Shown: piece by piece, positions 46,566 to 57,273 of the stretch
Numbering within the stretch: the first letter of the stretch is position 1
Layout of the letters: every line of letters starts with the position of its first letter
Assembly: GCF_014648055.1 (NCBI RefSeq)
Contig: NZ_BMQJ01000003.1
Span: 248,001-312,000, forward strand
DNA from: Streptosporangium pseudovulgare
GTDB lineage: Bacteria > Actinomycetota > Actinomycetes > Streptosporangiales > Streptosporangiaceae
DNA: 64,000 nucleotides
Direction of reading: 5' to 3'
The notes under the pieces: model-generated
What the model saw: the letters and a program-made list of their open reading frames with translations, nothing else
What the model was told of the DNA's origin: nothing
The model's database searches: none
Position numbers and translations under genes: made by a program

Positions 46566-47618
46566 GTGAACATCGACGAGCTGCTCAGTGAGTACGCCGA
46601 GCTGGAACTCAAGCTCGCCGACCCCGCCGTGCACGCCAGCCCCACCCAGGCGCGCACGCTCAGCCGGCGTTACGCCGAGCTGACCCCGATCATCGCCGTC
46701 AGCCGGGAACTGGAGAGCCTCCAGGAGGACCTCGCCACGGCCCGGGAGCTGGCCGCCGAGGACCAGGCGTTCGCCGAGGAGGCCAAGGAGCTGGAGGCCC
46801 GCGTCCCGGAGCTGGAGGACCGTCTCAGGCACCTGCTCGTCCCGCGCGATCCCAACGATGACAAGGACATCATCATGGAGATCAAGGCGGGCGAGGGCGG
46901 CGAGGAGTCGGCCCTGTTCGCCGGCGACCTGCTGCGCATGTACCTCCGCTACGCCGAGCGCGCCGGCTGGAAGACCGAGATCATCGACGCCACCCACTCC
47001 GACCTCGGCGGCTACAAGGACGTCACGGTCGGCCTCAAGGCCAGGGGCGACGAGGGCGTCTGGTCCAGGCTGAAGTTCGAGGGCGGCGTCCACCGCGTCC
47101 AGCGGGTGCCGGTCACCGAGTCCCAGGGCCGCATCCACACCAGCGCGGTCGGCGTGCTCGTCTACCCCGAGGCCGAGGAGGTCGACATCCAGGTCGACCC
47201 CAACGACCTGCGCATCGACGTCTACCGCTCCAGCGGCCCCGGCGGGCAGAGCGTGAACACCACCGACTCCGCCGTCCGGATCACGCACATCCCGACCGGC
47301 GTGGTCGCCTCCTGTCAGAACGAGAAGAGCCAGCTCCAGAACAAGGAGTCGGCCATGCGCATCCTGCGGGCGCGCCTGCAGGCCATCGCCGAGGAGGAGG
47401 CCAACGCCGCCGCGATGGCCGAGCGCAAGTCCCAGGTCCGCACGGTCGACCGCTCCGAGCGCATCCGCACCTACAACTACCCTGAGAACCGAATCTCCGA
47501 CCACCGCGTCGGCTTCAAGGCCTACAACCTCGATCAGGTGCTGGACGGTGATCTCACGGCCGTCCTCCAGGCCCTGCTCGACGCTGAGATGGCGGAGAAG
47601 CTCGCCGCCCACTCATAG
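46566..47618 (+). CDS. prfA: Peptide chain release factor 1
   Basis: A 350-residue RF1 that ends translation at UAA and UAG. The stop-recognition tripeptide PVT is at 182-184 in [14 protein letters not shown], and the peptidyl-hydrolysis GGQ motif at 226-228 in [20 protein letters not shown]. The N-terminal domain 1 helices are complete. GGAAGGA lies upstream of the GTG. prmC, which methylates the GGQ glutamine, starts 8 bases after the stop. Confidence 0.97.
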   Translation: MNIDELLSEYAELELKLADPAVHASPTQARTLSRRYAELTPIIAVSRELESLQEDLATARELAAEDQAFAEEAKELEARVPELEDRLRHLLVPRDPNDDKDIIMEIKAGEGGEESALFAGDLLRMYLRYAERAGWKTEIIDATHSDLGGYKDVTVGLKARGDEGVWSRLKFEGGVHRVQRVPVTESQGRIHTSAVGVLVYPEAEEVDIQVDPNDLRIDVYRSSGPGGQSVNTTDSAVRITHIPTGVVASCQNEKSQLQNKESAMRILRARLQAIAEEEANAAAMAERKSQVRTVDRSERIRTYNYPENRISDHRVGFKAYNLDQVLDGDLTAVLQALLDAEMAEKLAAHS

Positions 47619-47626
47619 AGCGCCCG

Positions 47627-48481
47627 ATGACCTTTCTGCTGGACGAGATCGCCCTCGCCACCGCCCGGCTCGCCGAGGCAGGTGTGCCGTCGCCGCGCAC
47701 CGACGCCGAGGAGATCGCCGCGTTCGTCCACGGTGTACGGCGCAGCGAGCTGCACACCGTCTCCGATGCGGAGTTCGACGCGCTCTTCTGGGAGGGCATC
47801 GCCCGCCGGGAGGCCCGCGAACCGCTCCAGCACATCACCGGCCGGGCCTACTTCCGCTACCTGTCGCTGGAGGTCGGGCCGGGCGTCTTCATCCCCCGCC
47901 CGGAGACCGAGGTCGTGGCGGGCTGGGCGATCGAGCGGCTGCGGGAGATGGACGTCGCCTCGCCGGTGGTCGTCGATCTCGGCACCGGCTCCGGCGCCAT
48001 CGCGCTGTCCATCGCCCAGGAGATCGCACTGGCCACGGTGCACGCGGTCGAGGTCGACCCGCACGCCTATCACTGGGCCAAGCGCAACATCCTGGAGCAC
48101 GGCCAGGGGCGGGTCCACCTGCACCCCGAGGACCTGGCCGACGCCCTGCCCGAGTTGAACGGCCGGGTCGACCTCGTCATCTCCAACCCGCCCTACATCC
48201 CGCCGGGCGCCGTCCCCCGCGACCCCGAGGTGCGCGACTACGACCCCAGGCGGGCCCTGTACGGCTCGGGCGGCGACGGCCTCGACGAGGTCAGGGCGGT
48301 GGAGCGGACCGCCAGGCGGCTGCTGCGGCCGGGCGGGTTCGTCGCGGTGGAGCACGCCGACGAGCAGGGCACCGCGGTCTATCTGATCTTCCCGGAGGAC
48401 AACGGCTGGCGCGACGTCCGCAGCCGCCAGGACCTCACCCGCAGGGACCGTTTCGTCACCGCTCGGTTCGGCCAGGAGTAG
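47627..48481 (+). CDS. prmC: Release factor glutamine methyltransferase PrmC (HemK)
   Basis: A 284-residue SAM-dependent enzyme that N5-methylates the glutamine of the release-factor GGQ motif. N-terminal helical substrate domain; ERPRPETE-like [15 protein letters not shown] loop [16 protein letters not shown]; and the catalytic NPPY in [12 protein letters not shown]. It is 8 bases after prfA, its substrate gene. Confidence 0.95.
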   Translation: MTFLLDEIALATARLAEAGVPSPRTDAEEIAAFVHGVRRSELHTVSDAEFDALFWEGIARREAREPLQHITGRAYFRYLSLEVGPGVFIPRPETEVVAGWAIERLREMDVASPVVVDLGTGSGAIALSIAQEIALATVHAVEVDPHAYHWAKRNILEHGQGRVHLHPEDLADALPELNGRVDLVISNPPYIPPGAVPRDPEVRDYDPRRALYGSGGDGLDEVRAVERTARRLLRPGGFVAVEHADEQGTAVYLIFPEDNGWRDVRSRQDLTRRDRFVTARFGQE

Positions 48482-48489
48482 GCCGGGAA

Positions 48490-48518
48490 TTCGGCCGGGA
48501 TCCGGCCGGGAATAGGAT
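48490..48518 (+). promoter_or_regulatory. Promoter of the sua5 gene
   Basis: TTCGGC (48490-48495) and TAGGAT (48513-48518) are spaced by 17 bases. The -10 ends eight bases before the GTG at 48527, so the transcript would be leaderless or nearly so. It gives sua5 expression independent of prfA-prmC. Confidence 0.5.
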
Positions 48519-48526
48519 GGGTCGCC

Positions 48527-49192
48527 GTGAGCCGCCGTTATGACTGCACAGACACCGAGCAGCGGGCTGCGGGCCTGACCGACGCGGCGTCAGCCGTACG
48601 GCGGGGCGAGCTCGTGGTGCTGCCCACCGACACCGTCTACGGCATCGGGGCCGACGCCTTCACCCCGGCCGCCGTCACGTCGCTCCTGGAAGCCAAGGGC
48701 CGTGGCCGCGACATGCCCGTGCCCGTCCTCGTCGGCACCGTGCGCGCCGCCACCGCCCTGGTGGAGAATCTCGGCCCCTACGGCCAGGACCTCATCGACT
48801 CCTTCTGGCCCGGCCCGCTGACCCTGATCTGCCGGGCCAACCGGTCGCTGTCATGGGACCTGGGCGACGCCAAGGGCACCGTGGCGCTGCGGATGCCGCT
48901 GCACCCGATCGCCCTCGACCTGCTCAAGGAGACCGGCCCGATGGCCGTCTCCAGCGCCAACCGCTCCGGCGCCCCGCCCGCGACCACCGCCGCGGACGCC
49001 GAGGGGCAGCTGGGTGAGTCGGTCGCGGTCTACCTCGACGGCGGACCGTGCGCCGACGACGTGCCCTCCACCATCCTCGACCTGACCACGGCCGTTCCCC
49101 GGCTGCTGCGCCAGGGCGCCCTCCCGGTGGGCAAGATCCGCGGTGTGATCGGCTACGTCGCGACGGACGCGGAGCCCGACTCCGCGGGCTGA
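48527..49192 (+). CDS. L-threonylcarbamoyladenylate synthase (Sua5/YciO/YrdC family)
   Basis: A 221-residue protein that makes threonylcarbamoyl-AMP for the t6A37 modification of ANN-decoding tRNAs. The YrdC fold shows [60 protein letters not shown] and [15 protein letters not shown]. The Sua5 C-terminal domain is absent, as in YrdC-type proteins. It follows prmC by 45 bases, the usual order in actinomycetes. Confidence 0.93.
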   Translation: MSRRYDCTDTEQRAAGLTDAASAVRRGELVVLPTDTVYGIGADAFTPAAVTSLLEAKGRGRDMPVPVLVGTVRAATALVENLGPYGQDLIDSFWPGPLTLICRANRSLSWDLGDAKGTVALRMPLHPIALDLLKETGPMAVSSANRSGAPPATTAADAEGQLGESVAVYLDGGPCADDVPSTILDLTTAVPRLLRQGALPVGKIRGVIGYVATDAEPDSAG

Positions 49193-49316
49193 TCCGGTGT
49201 GTTCTCGCGGCCTGTGCTCACGGTCCGTGCCGTGAGCCATGCCGTCTGATTATCACCGTGACGCCGGGCGATCTCCCCGGTACCTTGAAGTGGGCCGACA
49301 CTTCTGGGAGACGTCC

Positions 49317-51443
49317 ATGGGCAAGTTCGACGGAATGGACCCCGAGCTGGTCCGCGATCTGCTGTCCGAGGTGCGTCAGGCGGCCGAGCAGATGCGGGCC
49401 GTCGAGGGCAGGGTCACCCGGCTGATGAGCGCGGCCGGCCTGTCCTCGCAGTCCGCCCACCGCCCGGCGCAGGTGGCCGACTCCGGCGAGAAGATGGTCC
49501 GCGACGTCTCCGCCCGCGTGGCGCTGCTGGAGAAGAAGATCAAGCAGGGCACCGGGCACGAGGTGGGCCCCAAGGCCGCGGCTCCCAAGCCGGACACCGA
49601 GCCGTCGAAGGCCGACGACCGCGCCCCGGAGAGGCCGAAGGCCGAGGACCTCACACCGGCCGTTCCCAAGGACGACGGCGGCTCGGACGCCAGGCACGAC
49701 GCGGGCTCGGACGCCAAGAAGGACTCGGGTGCCAAGCACGGCACGGGCTCCGACGCCAAGCACGACCCGGACGCCGAGAAGGATGCCGGCCCGGGGGACA
49801 AGCAGGAGGTCCGGCGGGACGCCAAGGTCGAGGACAAGCCCCAGACCGGTTCCAAGGGGGACGAGACCGCCCCGCGCCGGGACGGCACCGGTTCGGACGC
49901 CGAGCACGACACGGGGTCGCGGTCCAAGCAGGACGCCGGCTCGGATGCCAAGCACGGCTCGGGCGACAAGCAGGACGCCGGCCCGGGGGACAAGCAGGAG
50001 GTCCGGCGGGACGCCAAGGTCGAGGACAAGCCCCAGACCGGTTCCAAGGGGGACGAGACCGCCCCGCGTCGCGACGCCTCCGCCCCCGACACCTCCGCGC
50101 GTCGGGACGACCCGGTCCCGGACACCTCGGCCCGCCGCGACGACTCCGTTCCGGACACCTCCGCGCGTCGGGACGACTCGACCCCGGAGTCGCCCGGCGG
50201 ACGCTCCGACGGGAAGATCGAGATCATCTCCATCGGAGACCACGACGCCGGGCAGGATCCCGGCGGTGACGCCGGGGCCAAGCAGGACACCGGTTCCAAG
50301 GGCGACGAGCGCTCACCCAGAGCGGACCAGACCGGGACCCAGCAGGTCGGGACGGGCCAGCAGGGGGCCGACCGGACCGGAACCGATCAGCAGACGGCGG
50401 ACCGGACCGGAACCGGCCAGACCGGGACGGGCCAGCAGACGGCAGACCAGACCGGGACCGGGCAGGGGACGTCCGGTGCCGACATCCTGGACACCCCGCG
50501 CAAGGACCACCCCGACGACATCGACCAGAGCGACCCGAGGCCGAAGGTCGTGTCGGTGGACGGCGTGAAGGTGCTGCAGATCCCGCTCGACCCGCCCACC
50601 GCCGCCGAGGTGACCGAGCTGCTGAACAACGCGGGGGACGTCCCGCCGGCCGACGTGCCCACCGTGGACGGCGTCCCCGATCCCGCGGGGGCGCCTCCGG
50701 CTCAGGACGCCTCCCAGGGCGTGCCCACCGCCCAGGGCACCGCGCCGGGCGCCCCCACCACCCAGGATGTCTCCCAGAGCGTTCCCACGGCACAGCACAC
50801 ATCCCCGGGTGCCTCCGTCCCCCACACCGTCTCCCAGGGAGTTCCCACGGCACAGGACGCCGCCCACACCGCCTCCCAGGGCGTCCCCACGGTCCAGGGC
50901 GCCGTGGACGTCCCCGTCGCGCAGGGAACCGCGGACGCCCCGGCCACCGGGACGCCGGCCACGTCCGGCGGCTCCGGGGCCGCGGAGATCCCGCTCGACC
51001 GGCCGGGGCAGGTCGAACCGCACGGACCGGTGCGGGACGTCAAGCCCGCCTTCCCCATCCCGGACACCGTCGAGCCCGTTCCCGACCAGGAGATCCAGCC
51101 GCCGGGCACGGGCGGGGAGCCGGAGACCCGGAGCTCCGGCACGGCCGGCGACGCCGTACCGCGGCAGGCCCCGCCGGTCGCGGGAGCGGCGGGCGGCGGC
51201 GACGTGGTCTCGGTGCGGGTGGTCCCGCCGGACCCGGACGTCCTGGCGGCGCTCGTCGACGACGCGCGGGACGTCGAGCCGATGGACATGCCGAGCGTGC
51301 GGGTCCCCGACGGCGAGGTGTGGGGCGAGGGGGCGTGGAGGCCCATGGACGTCGGGCCGGACGGCCCGGCGGGTGACCTGGACCCGGGAGACCCGCTACG
51401 GCCGATCCCGCCGCCCGGCGACGAGCGGCAGGGCGGACGGTGA
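49317..51443 (+). CDS. Long disordered protein with WXG100-like N-terminal helical hairpin
   Basis: A 708-residue protein of unknown function. Residues 1-80 (MGKFDGMDPELVRDLLSEV, EKMVRDVSARVALLEKKIKQ) form a helical hairpin like WXG100/ESX small proteins but with no Trp-x-Gly turn. The rest is low-complexity: charged Asp/Lys/Gly repeats, then Thr/Gly/Gln repeats (TGTGQQTADQTGTGQ), then a Pro/Ala/Thr/Gln region and a short ordered motif VKVLQIPLDPPTAAEVTELL near 420. No signal peptide or membrane helix. GGGAGA precedes the ATG. The WXG100-like partner starts 17 bases after its stop. Confidence 0.7.
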   Translation: MGKFDGMDPELVRDLLSEVRQAAEQMRAVEGRVTRLMSAAGLSSQSAHRPAQVADSGEKMVRDVSARVALLEKKIKQGTGHEVGPKAAAPKPDTEPSKADDRAPERPKAEDLTPAVPKDDGGSDARHDAGSDAKKDSGAKHGTGSDAKHDPDAEKDAGPGDKQEVRRDAKVEDKPQTGSKGDETAPRRDGTGSDAEHDTGSRSKQDAGSDAKHGSGDKQDAGPGDKQEVRRDAKVEDKPQTGSKGDETAPRRDASAPDTSARRDDPVPDTSARRDDSVPDTSARRDDSTPESPGGRSDGKIEIISIGDHDAGQDPGGDAGAKQDTGSKGDERSPRADQTGTQQVGTGQQGADRTGTDQQTADRTGTGQTGTGQQTADQTGTGQGTSGADILDTPRKDHPDDIDQSDPRPKVVSVDGVKVLQIPLDPPTAAEVTELLNNAGDVPPADVPTVDGVPDPAGAPPAQDASQGVPTAQGTAPGAPTTQDVSQSVPTAQHTSPGASVPHTVSQGVPTAQDAAHTASQGVPTVQGAVDVPVAQGTADAPATGTPATSGGSGAAEIPLDRPGQVEPHGPVRDVKPAFPIPDTVEPVPDQEIQPPGTGGEPETRSSGTAGDAVPRQAPPVAGAAGGGDVVSVRVVPPDPDVLAALVDDARDVEPMDMPSVRVPDGEVWGEGAWRPMDVGPDGPAGDLDPGDPLRPIPPPGDERQGGR
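49785..50068 (+). repeat. Perfect 92-base direct repeat inside the disordered gene
   Basis: Bases 49785-49876 recur without mismatch at 49977-50068, an offset of 192 bases (64 codons). Each copy encodes the segment beginning AGPGDKQEVRRDAKVEDKPQ. The in-frame spacing means copy number could change without breaking the protein. Identity at third positions argues for a recent duplication or gene conversion. Confidence 0.85.
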
Positions 51444-51459
51444 CCGTGAGGAGCGTGTG

Positions 51460-51840
51460 ATGTACGTGGACCCGCCCGCGCCGCAGCCCATGCGTCAGGG
51501 AGAGACCCCTCCGGTCTCCCCGACCCCCGGCCTGCCGACCCCGGGCACGGCGACCGCCTGGGAGTTCAACCCCGACTACCAGAAGCTGGTCACGCTGTGG
51601 CGGGAGGTGCTCCCCCTGCTCGACACGCTGGCCACCAGCCTGGACAAGGCGTACCGGATGGCCAGGAGCGGGGACGTCTGGGACGCGCCCGTCGCTGAGC
51701 GCTACGTGCAGGACATGACCGAGTGGCGCAACCGCCTCGGCCTCTACCGGCAGGCGATCCTCACCTCGATCAGCGACCAGGCGGCCGACACGCCGAGATG
51801 GGTGCCCGCCGACGTCGGGGCGCCGCACGCGTTCTCCTGA
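51460..51840 (+). CDS. Small WXG100-like protein
   Basis: A 126-residue protein of unknown function. A 35-residue Pro-rich head is followed by a predicted two-helix hairpin: WEFNPDYQKLVTLWREVLPLLDTLATSLDKAY, a turn with GDVWDAPVAERYV (a WxA variant of the WXG turn), then a second helix DMTEWRNRLGLYRQAILTSI. Size and pattern suggest an ESX/type VII small partner. GAGGAG precedes the ATG. It probably forms a unit with the upstream disordered protein. No EccC or other secretion component is in the window. Confidence 0.7.
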   Translation: MYVDPPAPQPMRQGETPPVSPTPGLPTPGTATAWEFNPDYQKLVTLWREVLPLLDTLATSLDKAYRMARSGDVWDAPVAERYVQDMTEWRNRLGLYRQAILTSISDQAADTPRWVPADVGAPHAFS

Positions 51841-51980
51841 CGGCCGGAGGCCCGGCCGGGACGGGCGCCCGTCCCGGCGGCGGGCCCGCGTCCGATCCGG
51901 CGAAAGACCCGTGCCTGACCTGGGACGGGGAGGTGGTTGGACTTAGAGTGGGTTGAGTCACCGTCCCGGGGATGTGAGCC

Positions 51981-53249
51981 ATGGACGACGCAGAGCCGTA
52001 CTACGGTCCCGACTTCGGTCTCCTGCGGAGGCAGGACCCGGAGATCGCGAGCGTCCTGCTGGACGAGCTCGACCGGCTTCGCGGGGGCCTCCAGCTCATC
52101 GCCAGCGAGAACTTCACCTCGCCCGCGGTGCTCGCCGCCCTCGGCTCGACGCTCACCAACAAGTACGCCGAGGGGTACCCCGGCAGGCGCTACTACGCCG
52201 GGTGCGAGGTCGTCGACCGGGCCGAGCGTCTCGCGATCGACCGGGCCAGGCGGCTCTTCGGCGCCGACCACGTCAACGTGCAGCCCCACTCGGGGGCCTC
52301 GGCCAACCTCGCCGCCTACGCCGCGCTGCTCCAGCCCGGTGACACCGTCCTGGCCATGGCGCTGTCGCACGGCGGCCACCTCACCCACGGTTCCAAGGTC
52401 AACTTCTCCGGCCGGTGGTTCGACGTCGTCGCGTACGGCGTGCGCCGGGACACCGAGCTGATCGACTACGACGAGGTCAGGGAGCTGGCACTGCGGCACC
52501 GGCCCAAGATGATCATCTGCGGGGCCACGGCCTACCCCCGCGCGATCGACTTCGCCGCCTTCCGCGGGATCGCCGACGAGGTGGGCGCGTGGCTGCTCGC
52601 CGACGTCGCGCACACCATCGGACTGATGGCCGGCGGCGCCCTGCCGTCGGCGGTGCCGTACGCCGACGTGGTCACCTTCACCACGCACAAGGCGCTGCGC
52701 GGGCCGCGGGGCGGCGGGATCATGTGCACGGAGGAGCTGGCGGCCAGGATCGACCGGGCGGTCTTCCCGTTCGTCCAGGGCGGCCCGCTCATGCACGCGG
52801 TGGCGGCGAAGGCGGTGGCGTTCGGGGAGGCGCTCCGGCCGGAGTTCGCCGGCTACGCCCGGCAGGTGGTGGCCAACGCCAGGGCCCTGGCCGACGGGCT
52901 GGCCGCGGAGGGCATGCGCCCGGTCGCCGGGGGCACCGACAGCCATCTGGCCCTGATCGACCTGCGCGGCACCGGGATGTCCGGCGCCGCGGCCGAGGCG
53001 CGGTGCACCGCCGCGGGCATCACGCTGAACCGCAACGCGATCCCCTACGACCCCGAGCCGCCCACGGTGACGTCCGGAGTCCGGGTCGGCACCCCCTGCG
53101 TCACGACGCAGGGGATGGGCGCCGAGGCGATGAAGGAGGTCGCCTCGATGGTGGCGCAGGCCGTCCGGAACCCGGACGCGGCGGGAGAGATCAGGGCGCG
53201 GGTGGCGGAGCTCACGCGGGAGTACCCCGCATATCCCAGCGAACTGTGA
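51981..53249 (+). CDS. glyA: Serine hydroxymethyltransferase
   Basis: A 422-residue PLP enzyme converting serine and tetrahydrofolate to glycine and methylene-THF. N-terminal [50 protein letters not shown]; the PLP lysine K237 in [15 protein letters not shown]; and [12 protein letters not shown]. All key motifs are present. The order before a WecA/TagO gene and the atp operon is common in actinomycetes; some have a second glyA elsewhere. A TAGAGT-like -10 lies near 51944. Confidence 0.95.
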   Translation: MDDAEPYYGPDFGLLRRQDPEIASVLLDELDRLRGGLQLIASENFTSPAVLAALGSTLTNKYAEGYPGRRYYAGCEVVDRAERLAIDRARRLFGADHVNVQPHSGASANLAAYAALLQPGDTVLAMALSHGGHLTHGSKVNFSGRWFDVVAYGVRRDTELIDYDEVRELALRHRPKMIICGATAYPRAIDFAAFRGIADEVGAWLLADVAHTIGLMAGGALPSAVPYADVVTFTTHKALRGPRGGGIMCTEELAARIDRAVFPFVQGGPLMHAVAAKAVAFGEALRPEFAGYARQVVANARALADGLAAEGMRPVAGGTDSHLALIDLRGTGMSGAAAEARCTAAGITLNRNAIPYDPEPPTVTSGVRVGTPCVTTQGMGAEAMKEVASMVAQAVRNPDAAGEIRARVAELTREYPAYPSEL

Positions 53250-53306
53250 GGGGTTCTGTACCCTTTTCCGGTCACAGCCGGTCGTGGCATCCGCGAAACT
53301 AGGTCC

Positions 53307-54638
53307 GTGCGCGAGTATCTGTTCATGGCGCTGGTGGCGGCCGCGGTGACATACCTGCTGGTGCCCCTGGTCCGCGTGTTCGCCATCCGCATCGGCGCGA
53401 TGCCGGAGGTCCGCGACCGAGACGTGCACACCATCCCGACGCCCCGGCTCGGCGGCCTGGCGATGTACGGCGGTCTCGTCGCCGGCCTGCTGGTCGCCAG
53501 CAACCTCCCGTACGCCGGGGGCAAGCTGGCCGAGGGCAAGACCGTCATCGCGCTGATCGCGGCGGGCGGTCTCATCACCCTGACCGGCTTCCTGGACGAC
53601 TGGTGGGGGATGGACGCCCTCATCAAGCTGGCCGGGCAGATCGGCGCCGCCGGAGTCCTGGTGGTGTTCGACGTCAGCCTGCCGTGGCTGCCGCTGCCCG
53701 ACTCGCTGGGCGGTCAGGTCATCCTCGACTCCACGCTGAGTCCGCTGATCACCGTCATGGTCGTGGTGGTCATGATCAACGCGGTGAACTTCGTCGACGG
53801 CCTCGACGGGCTGGCGGCCGGCATCGTCGGCATCGCCGCGATGGCCACGTGGAGCTACTCGGTCGTGCTGTCGAAGGACTACGGCAACACCAGCATCAAC
53901 GTGACGGCGGCGATCGCGGCGGTGCTCATCGGGGTGTGCCTGGGCTTCCTGCCGCACAACTTCCACCCGGCCAAGATCTTCATGGGCGACACCGGGGCGA
54001 TGCTGATCGGTCTGGTCCTCGCCTCCACGATGATCACGATCACCCCGCTCGACTCCGAGACCTTCGCGGTCAACAGCTTCCCGGTGATCCTGCCGCTGGT
54101 GGTGCCGGTCGCCATCCTGGTGCTGCCGCTGCTCGACCTGATCATGGCGGTCATCCGGCGCACGTCCAACGGGCTGTCGCCGTTCGCGCCCGACCGGGGG
54201 CACCTGCACCACCGGCTGCTGGACATCGGCCACTCCCACCGGCGCAGTGTGCTGCTGATGTACGCCTGGACCTTCCTGTTCGCCTTCGCGGTCGTGGCCA
54301 TGGCCGCGTGGGGTGTGCCGCTGCTGCTGTTCCCGCTGGTGGTGCTGCTGGCCGTCGGTGTGCTGGTGATGATGGCGCTGCCGCGCTGGCGGGCGCGCCG
54401 GGGTGGCGGGGGGGCGGCGCCCGCCGCCGGGCACCACGACCGGCCCGACGCAGGTCCGGGCGGTCCGGACGGCGGCCGGGCCCGTCCGCTCCCGGGGGAG
54501 GCGCCGGGGCTGCCGCCGGAGATGCCCGGCCCCCGGTCCTCCGCCGCGGGGGACGACACGGCCACGCTGGCGGTGCTGCCCGACATCTCGCTCACGGCCC
54601 CCGGGCCGGGTGTTCCGGGTCCTGAGACGAGGCGCTGA
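53307..54638 (+). CDS. Undecaprenyl-phosphate GlcNAc-1-phosphate transferase (WecA/TagO family)
   Basis: A 443-residue membrane enzyme that starts synthesis of wall polymers (teichoic acid, arabinogalactan-type linker or other glycan) by moving sugar-1-phosphate onto undecaprenyl phosphate. About eleven transmembrane helices. Conserved cytosolic motifs: VRDRDVHTIPTPRLGGLAM, MINAVNFVDGLDGLAAG (catalytic Asp pair), HNFHPAKIFMGDTGAM, and the His-rich GHLHHRLLDIGHSHR loop. The last 80 residues are Pro/Gly-rich and disordered. It probably supplies lipid-linked precursors for the glycosyltransferases in this window. Confidence 0.93.
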   Translation: MREYLFMALVAAAVTYLLVPLVRVFAIRIGAMPEVRDRDVHTIPTPRLGGLAMYGGLVAGLLVASNLPYAGGKLAEGKTVIALIAAGGLITLTGFLDDWWGMDALIKLAGQIGAAGVLVVFDVSLPWLPLPDSLGGQVILDSTLSPLITVMVVVVMINAVNFVDGLDGLAAGIVGIAAMATWSYSVVLSKDYGNTSINVTAAIAAVLIGVCLGFLPHNFHPAKIFMGDTGAMLIGLVLASTMITITPLDSETFAVNSFPVILPLVVPVAILVLPLLDLIMAVIRRTSNGLSPFAPDRGHLHHRLLDIGHSHRRSVLLMYAWTFLFAFAVVAMAAWGVPLLLFPLVVLLAVGVLVMMALPRWRARRGGGGAAPAAGHHDRPDAGPGGPDGGRARPLPGEAPGLPPEMPGPRSSAAGDDTATLAVLPDISLTAPGPGVPGPETRR

Positions 54639-54791
54639 CCGCCTCGCGTCCACTGCTTGATCGTTTACTTGAAACGGCAGGTAAAGGCGCTCTTCCATGA
54701 GCTTGTGATAGCTTTCACTAGCAGCCGCCGAATTGGACGCGACCTGTAAGGTACCAATCGCTCGCTTGATAACCACCCACCTGGAGCGCTG

Positions 54792-55223
54792 ATGCAGGAC
54801 AACGATCTCCGGATCCTCAGGGCCGCCGCGATTCCCACGGCCCTGGTCGGTCTGGTCGCCGTCGTCGTCGCCGCGCTTCTCGCGGGAGGGCAGGGGGCGC
54901 TGGGGGCCGGCGTCGGCGTCCTGGTGGTGGCGGCGTTCTTCACGATCAGCCTGGTCGCCGTCGCCTACGCGGCGCGGATCTCGCCCACGATGATGATGGC
55001 CGCGGCGATGGGCAGCTACTTCGCCAAGATCCTCATCCTGGCGGTGCTGCTGGAGGTCTTCTCGGACTCCACCGTGTGGAACCCGAGGGCGTTCGCCCTG
55101 ACGGTCATCGCCTGCACGATCTGCTGGACCATCGGCGAGGCACGCGGGTTCCTCCGGCTGCGCATGCTGTACGTCGACCCCGACACCAAGGTTCCTGGCC
55201 AGTACCAGGGAGGCAAAAGGTGA
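54792..55223 (+). CDS. atpI: ATP synthase protein I-like subunit
   Basis: A 143-residue membrane protein with four hydrophobic helices (AAIPTALVGLVAVVVAALLAG, AGVGVLVVAAFFTISLVAVAY, MAAAMGSYFAKILILAVLL, FALTVIACTICWTIGEARG). Position as first gene before atpB and the GSYFAKILILA segment support AtpI, which aids c-ring assembly or Mg2+ uptake. The 153 bases upstream hold several AT-rich patches (TTGAAA at 54671, TAAGGT near 54748) but no convincing promoter pair. Confidence 0.82.
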   Translation: MQDNDLRILRAAAIPTALVGLVAVVVAALLAGGQGALGAGVGVLVVAAFFTISLVAVAYAARISPTMMMAAAMGSYFAKILILAVLLEVFSDSTVWNPRAFALTVIACTICWTIGEARGFLRLRMLYVDPDTKVPGQYQGGKR

Positions 55224-56615
<1,392 letters not shown>

Positions 56616-56647
56616 CAAACGACCAGCCCTGAAGGAAGGCAGCAGTC

Positions 56648-57184
56648 ATGAATCTGCTAGCTGCAGAGGAAGCGACGAACCCGCTCGTCCCCAACGTGGC
56701 CGAGATGGTCGTCGGGGGATTCGCGTTCCTGGTCGTCCTCTTCTTCGTCGGGCGTCTCCTGGTCCCCCGTATCCAGAAGACACTCGCCGATCGCGTCGAC
56801 GCGATCGAGGGTGGCCTGAAGCGGGCCTCGGACGCGCAGGAAGAGGCGCAGCGGGCTCTCCAGCAGTACAAGGATCAGCTCGCCGAGGCTCGTCACGAGG
56901 CTTCCCGCCTGCGTGAGGAGGCTCGCGAGCAGGGTGCGCAGATCAAGGCCGAGCTCCGCGAGGAGGCCCAGGCCGAGGCCCGGCGTCTCGTCGAGGCCGC
57001 GCACGCCCAGATCGAGGCCGACCGCCAGCAGGCGTTCGCGCAGCTCCGCAACGAGATCGGCCGCCTGTCGGTCGAGCTCGCCACCCGCATCGTCGGTGAG
57101 TCCCTCGAGGACGAGGCGCGTCGCCGCCGCACCGTCGACCGGTTCCTTGAGGAGCTGGAGTCCAGCAACGCGGCGGTCCGCTGA
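56648..57184 (+). CDS. atpF: F-type ATP synthase subunit b
   Basis: A 178-residue peripheral-stalk subunit: one membrane helix (MVVGGFAFLVVLFFVGRLLV, about 20-40), then a long Arg/Glu/Ala helix that dimerises (ASDAQEEAQRALQQYKDQLAEARHEA...) and a delta-binding end. Typical length. Its stop overlaps an ATG (TGATG) that opens a short ORF leading to atpH. Confidence 0.95.
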   Translation: MNLLAAEEATNPLVPNVAEMVVGGFAFLVVLFFVGRLLVPRIQKTLADRVDAIEGGLKRASDAQEEAQRALQQYKDQLAEARHEASRLREEAREQGAQIKAELREEAQAEARRLVEAAHAQIEADRQQAFAQLRNEIGRLSVELATRIVGESLEDEARRRRTVDRFLEELESSNAAVR

Positions 57185-57273
57185 TGACGGAGCGAACCCG
57201 ACGCAGTGAGCGGAGTGGCTCGCGAGGAACGAGCGGGCCGCGCAGCGAACGAGGAGGGGTGAGCGACCGATGA
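57184..57273 (+). other. Bridging mini-ORF in GAGC-rich spacer between atpF and atpH
   Basis: An ATG overlapping the atpF stop opens a 29-residue Arg/Ser/Gly frame (MTERTRRSERSGSRG...) whose TGA overlaps the atpH ATG as ATGA. The spacer is purine-rich with many GAGC/GAACGAG units, like dispersed intergenic repeats of high-GC genomes. It may let ribosomes pass continuously from atpF to atpH; a functional peptide is unlikely. Confidence 0.45.
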
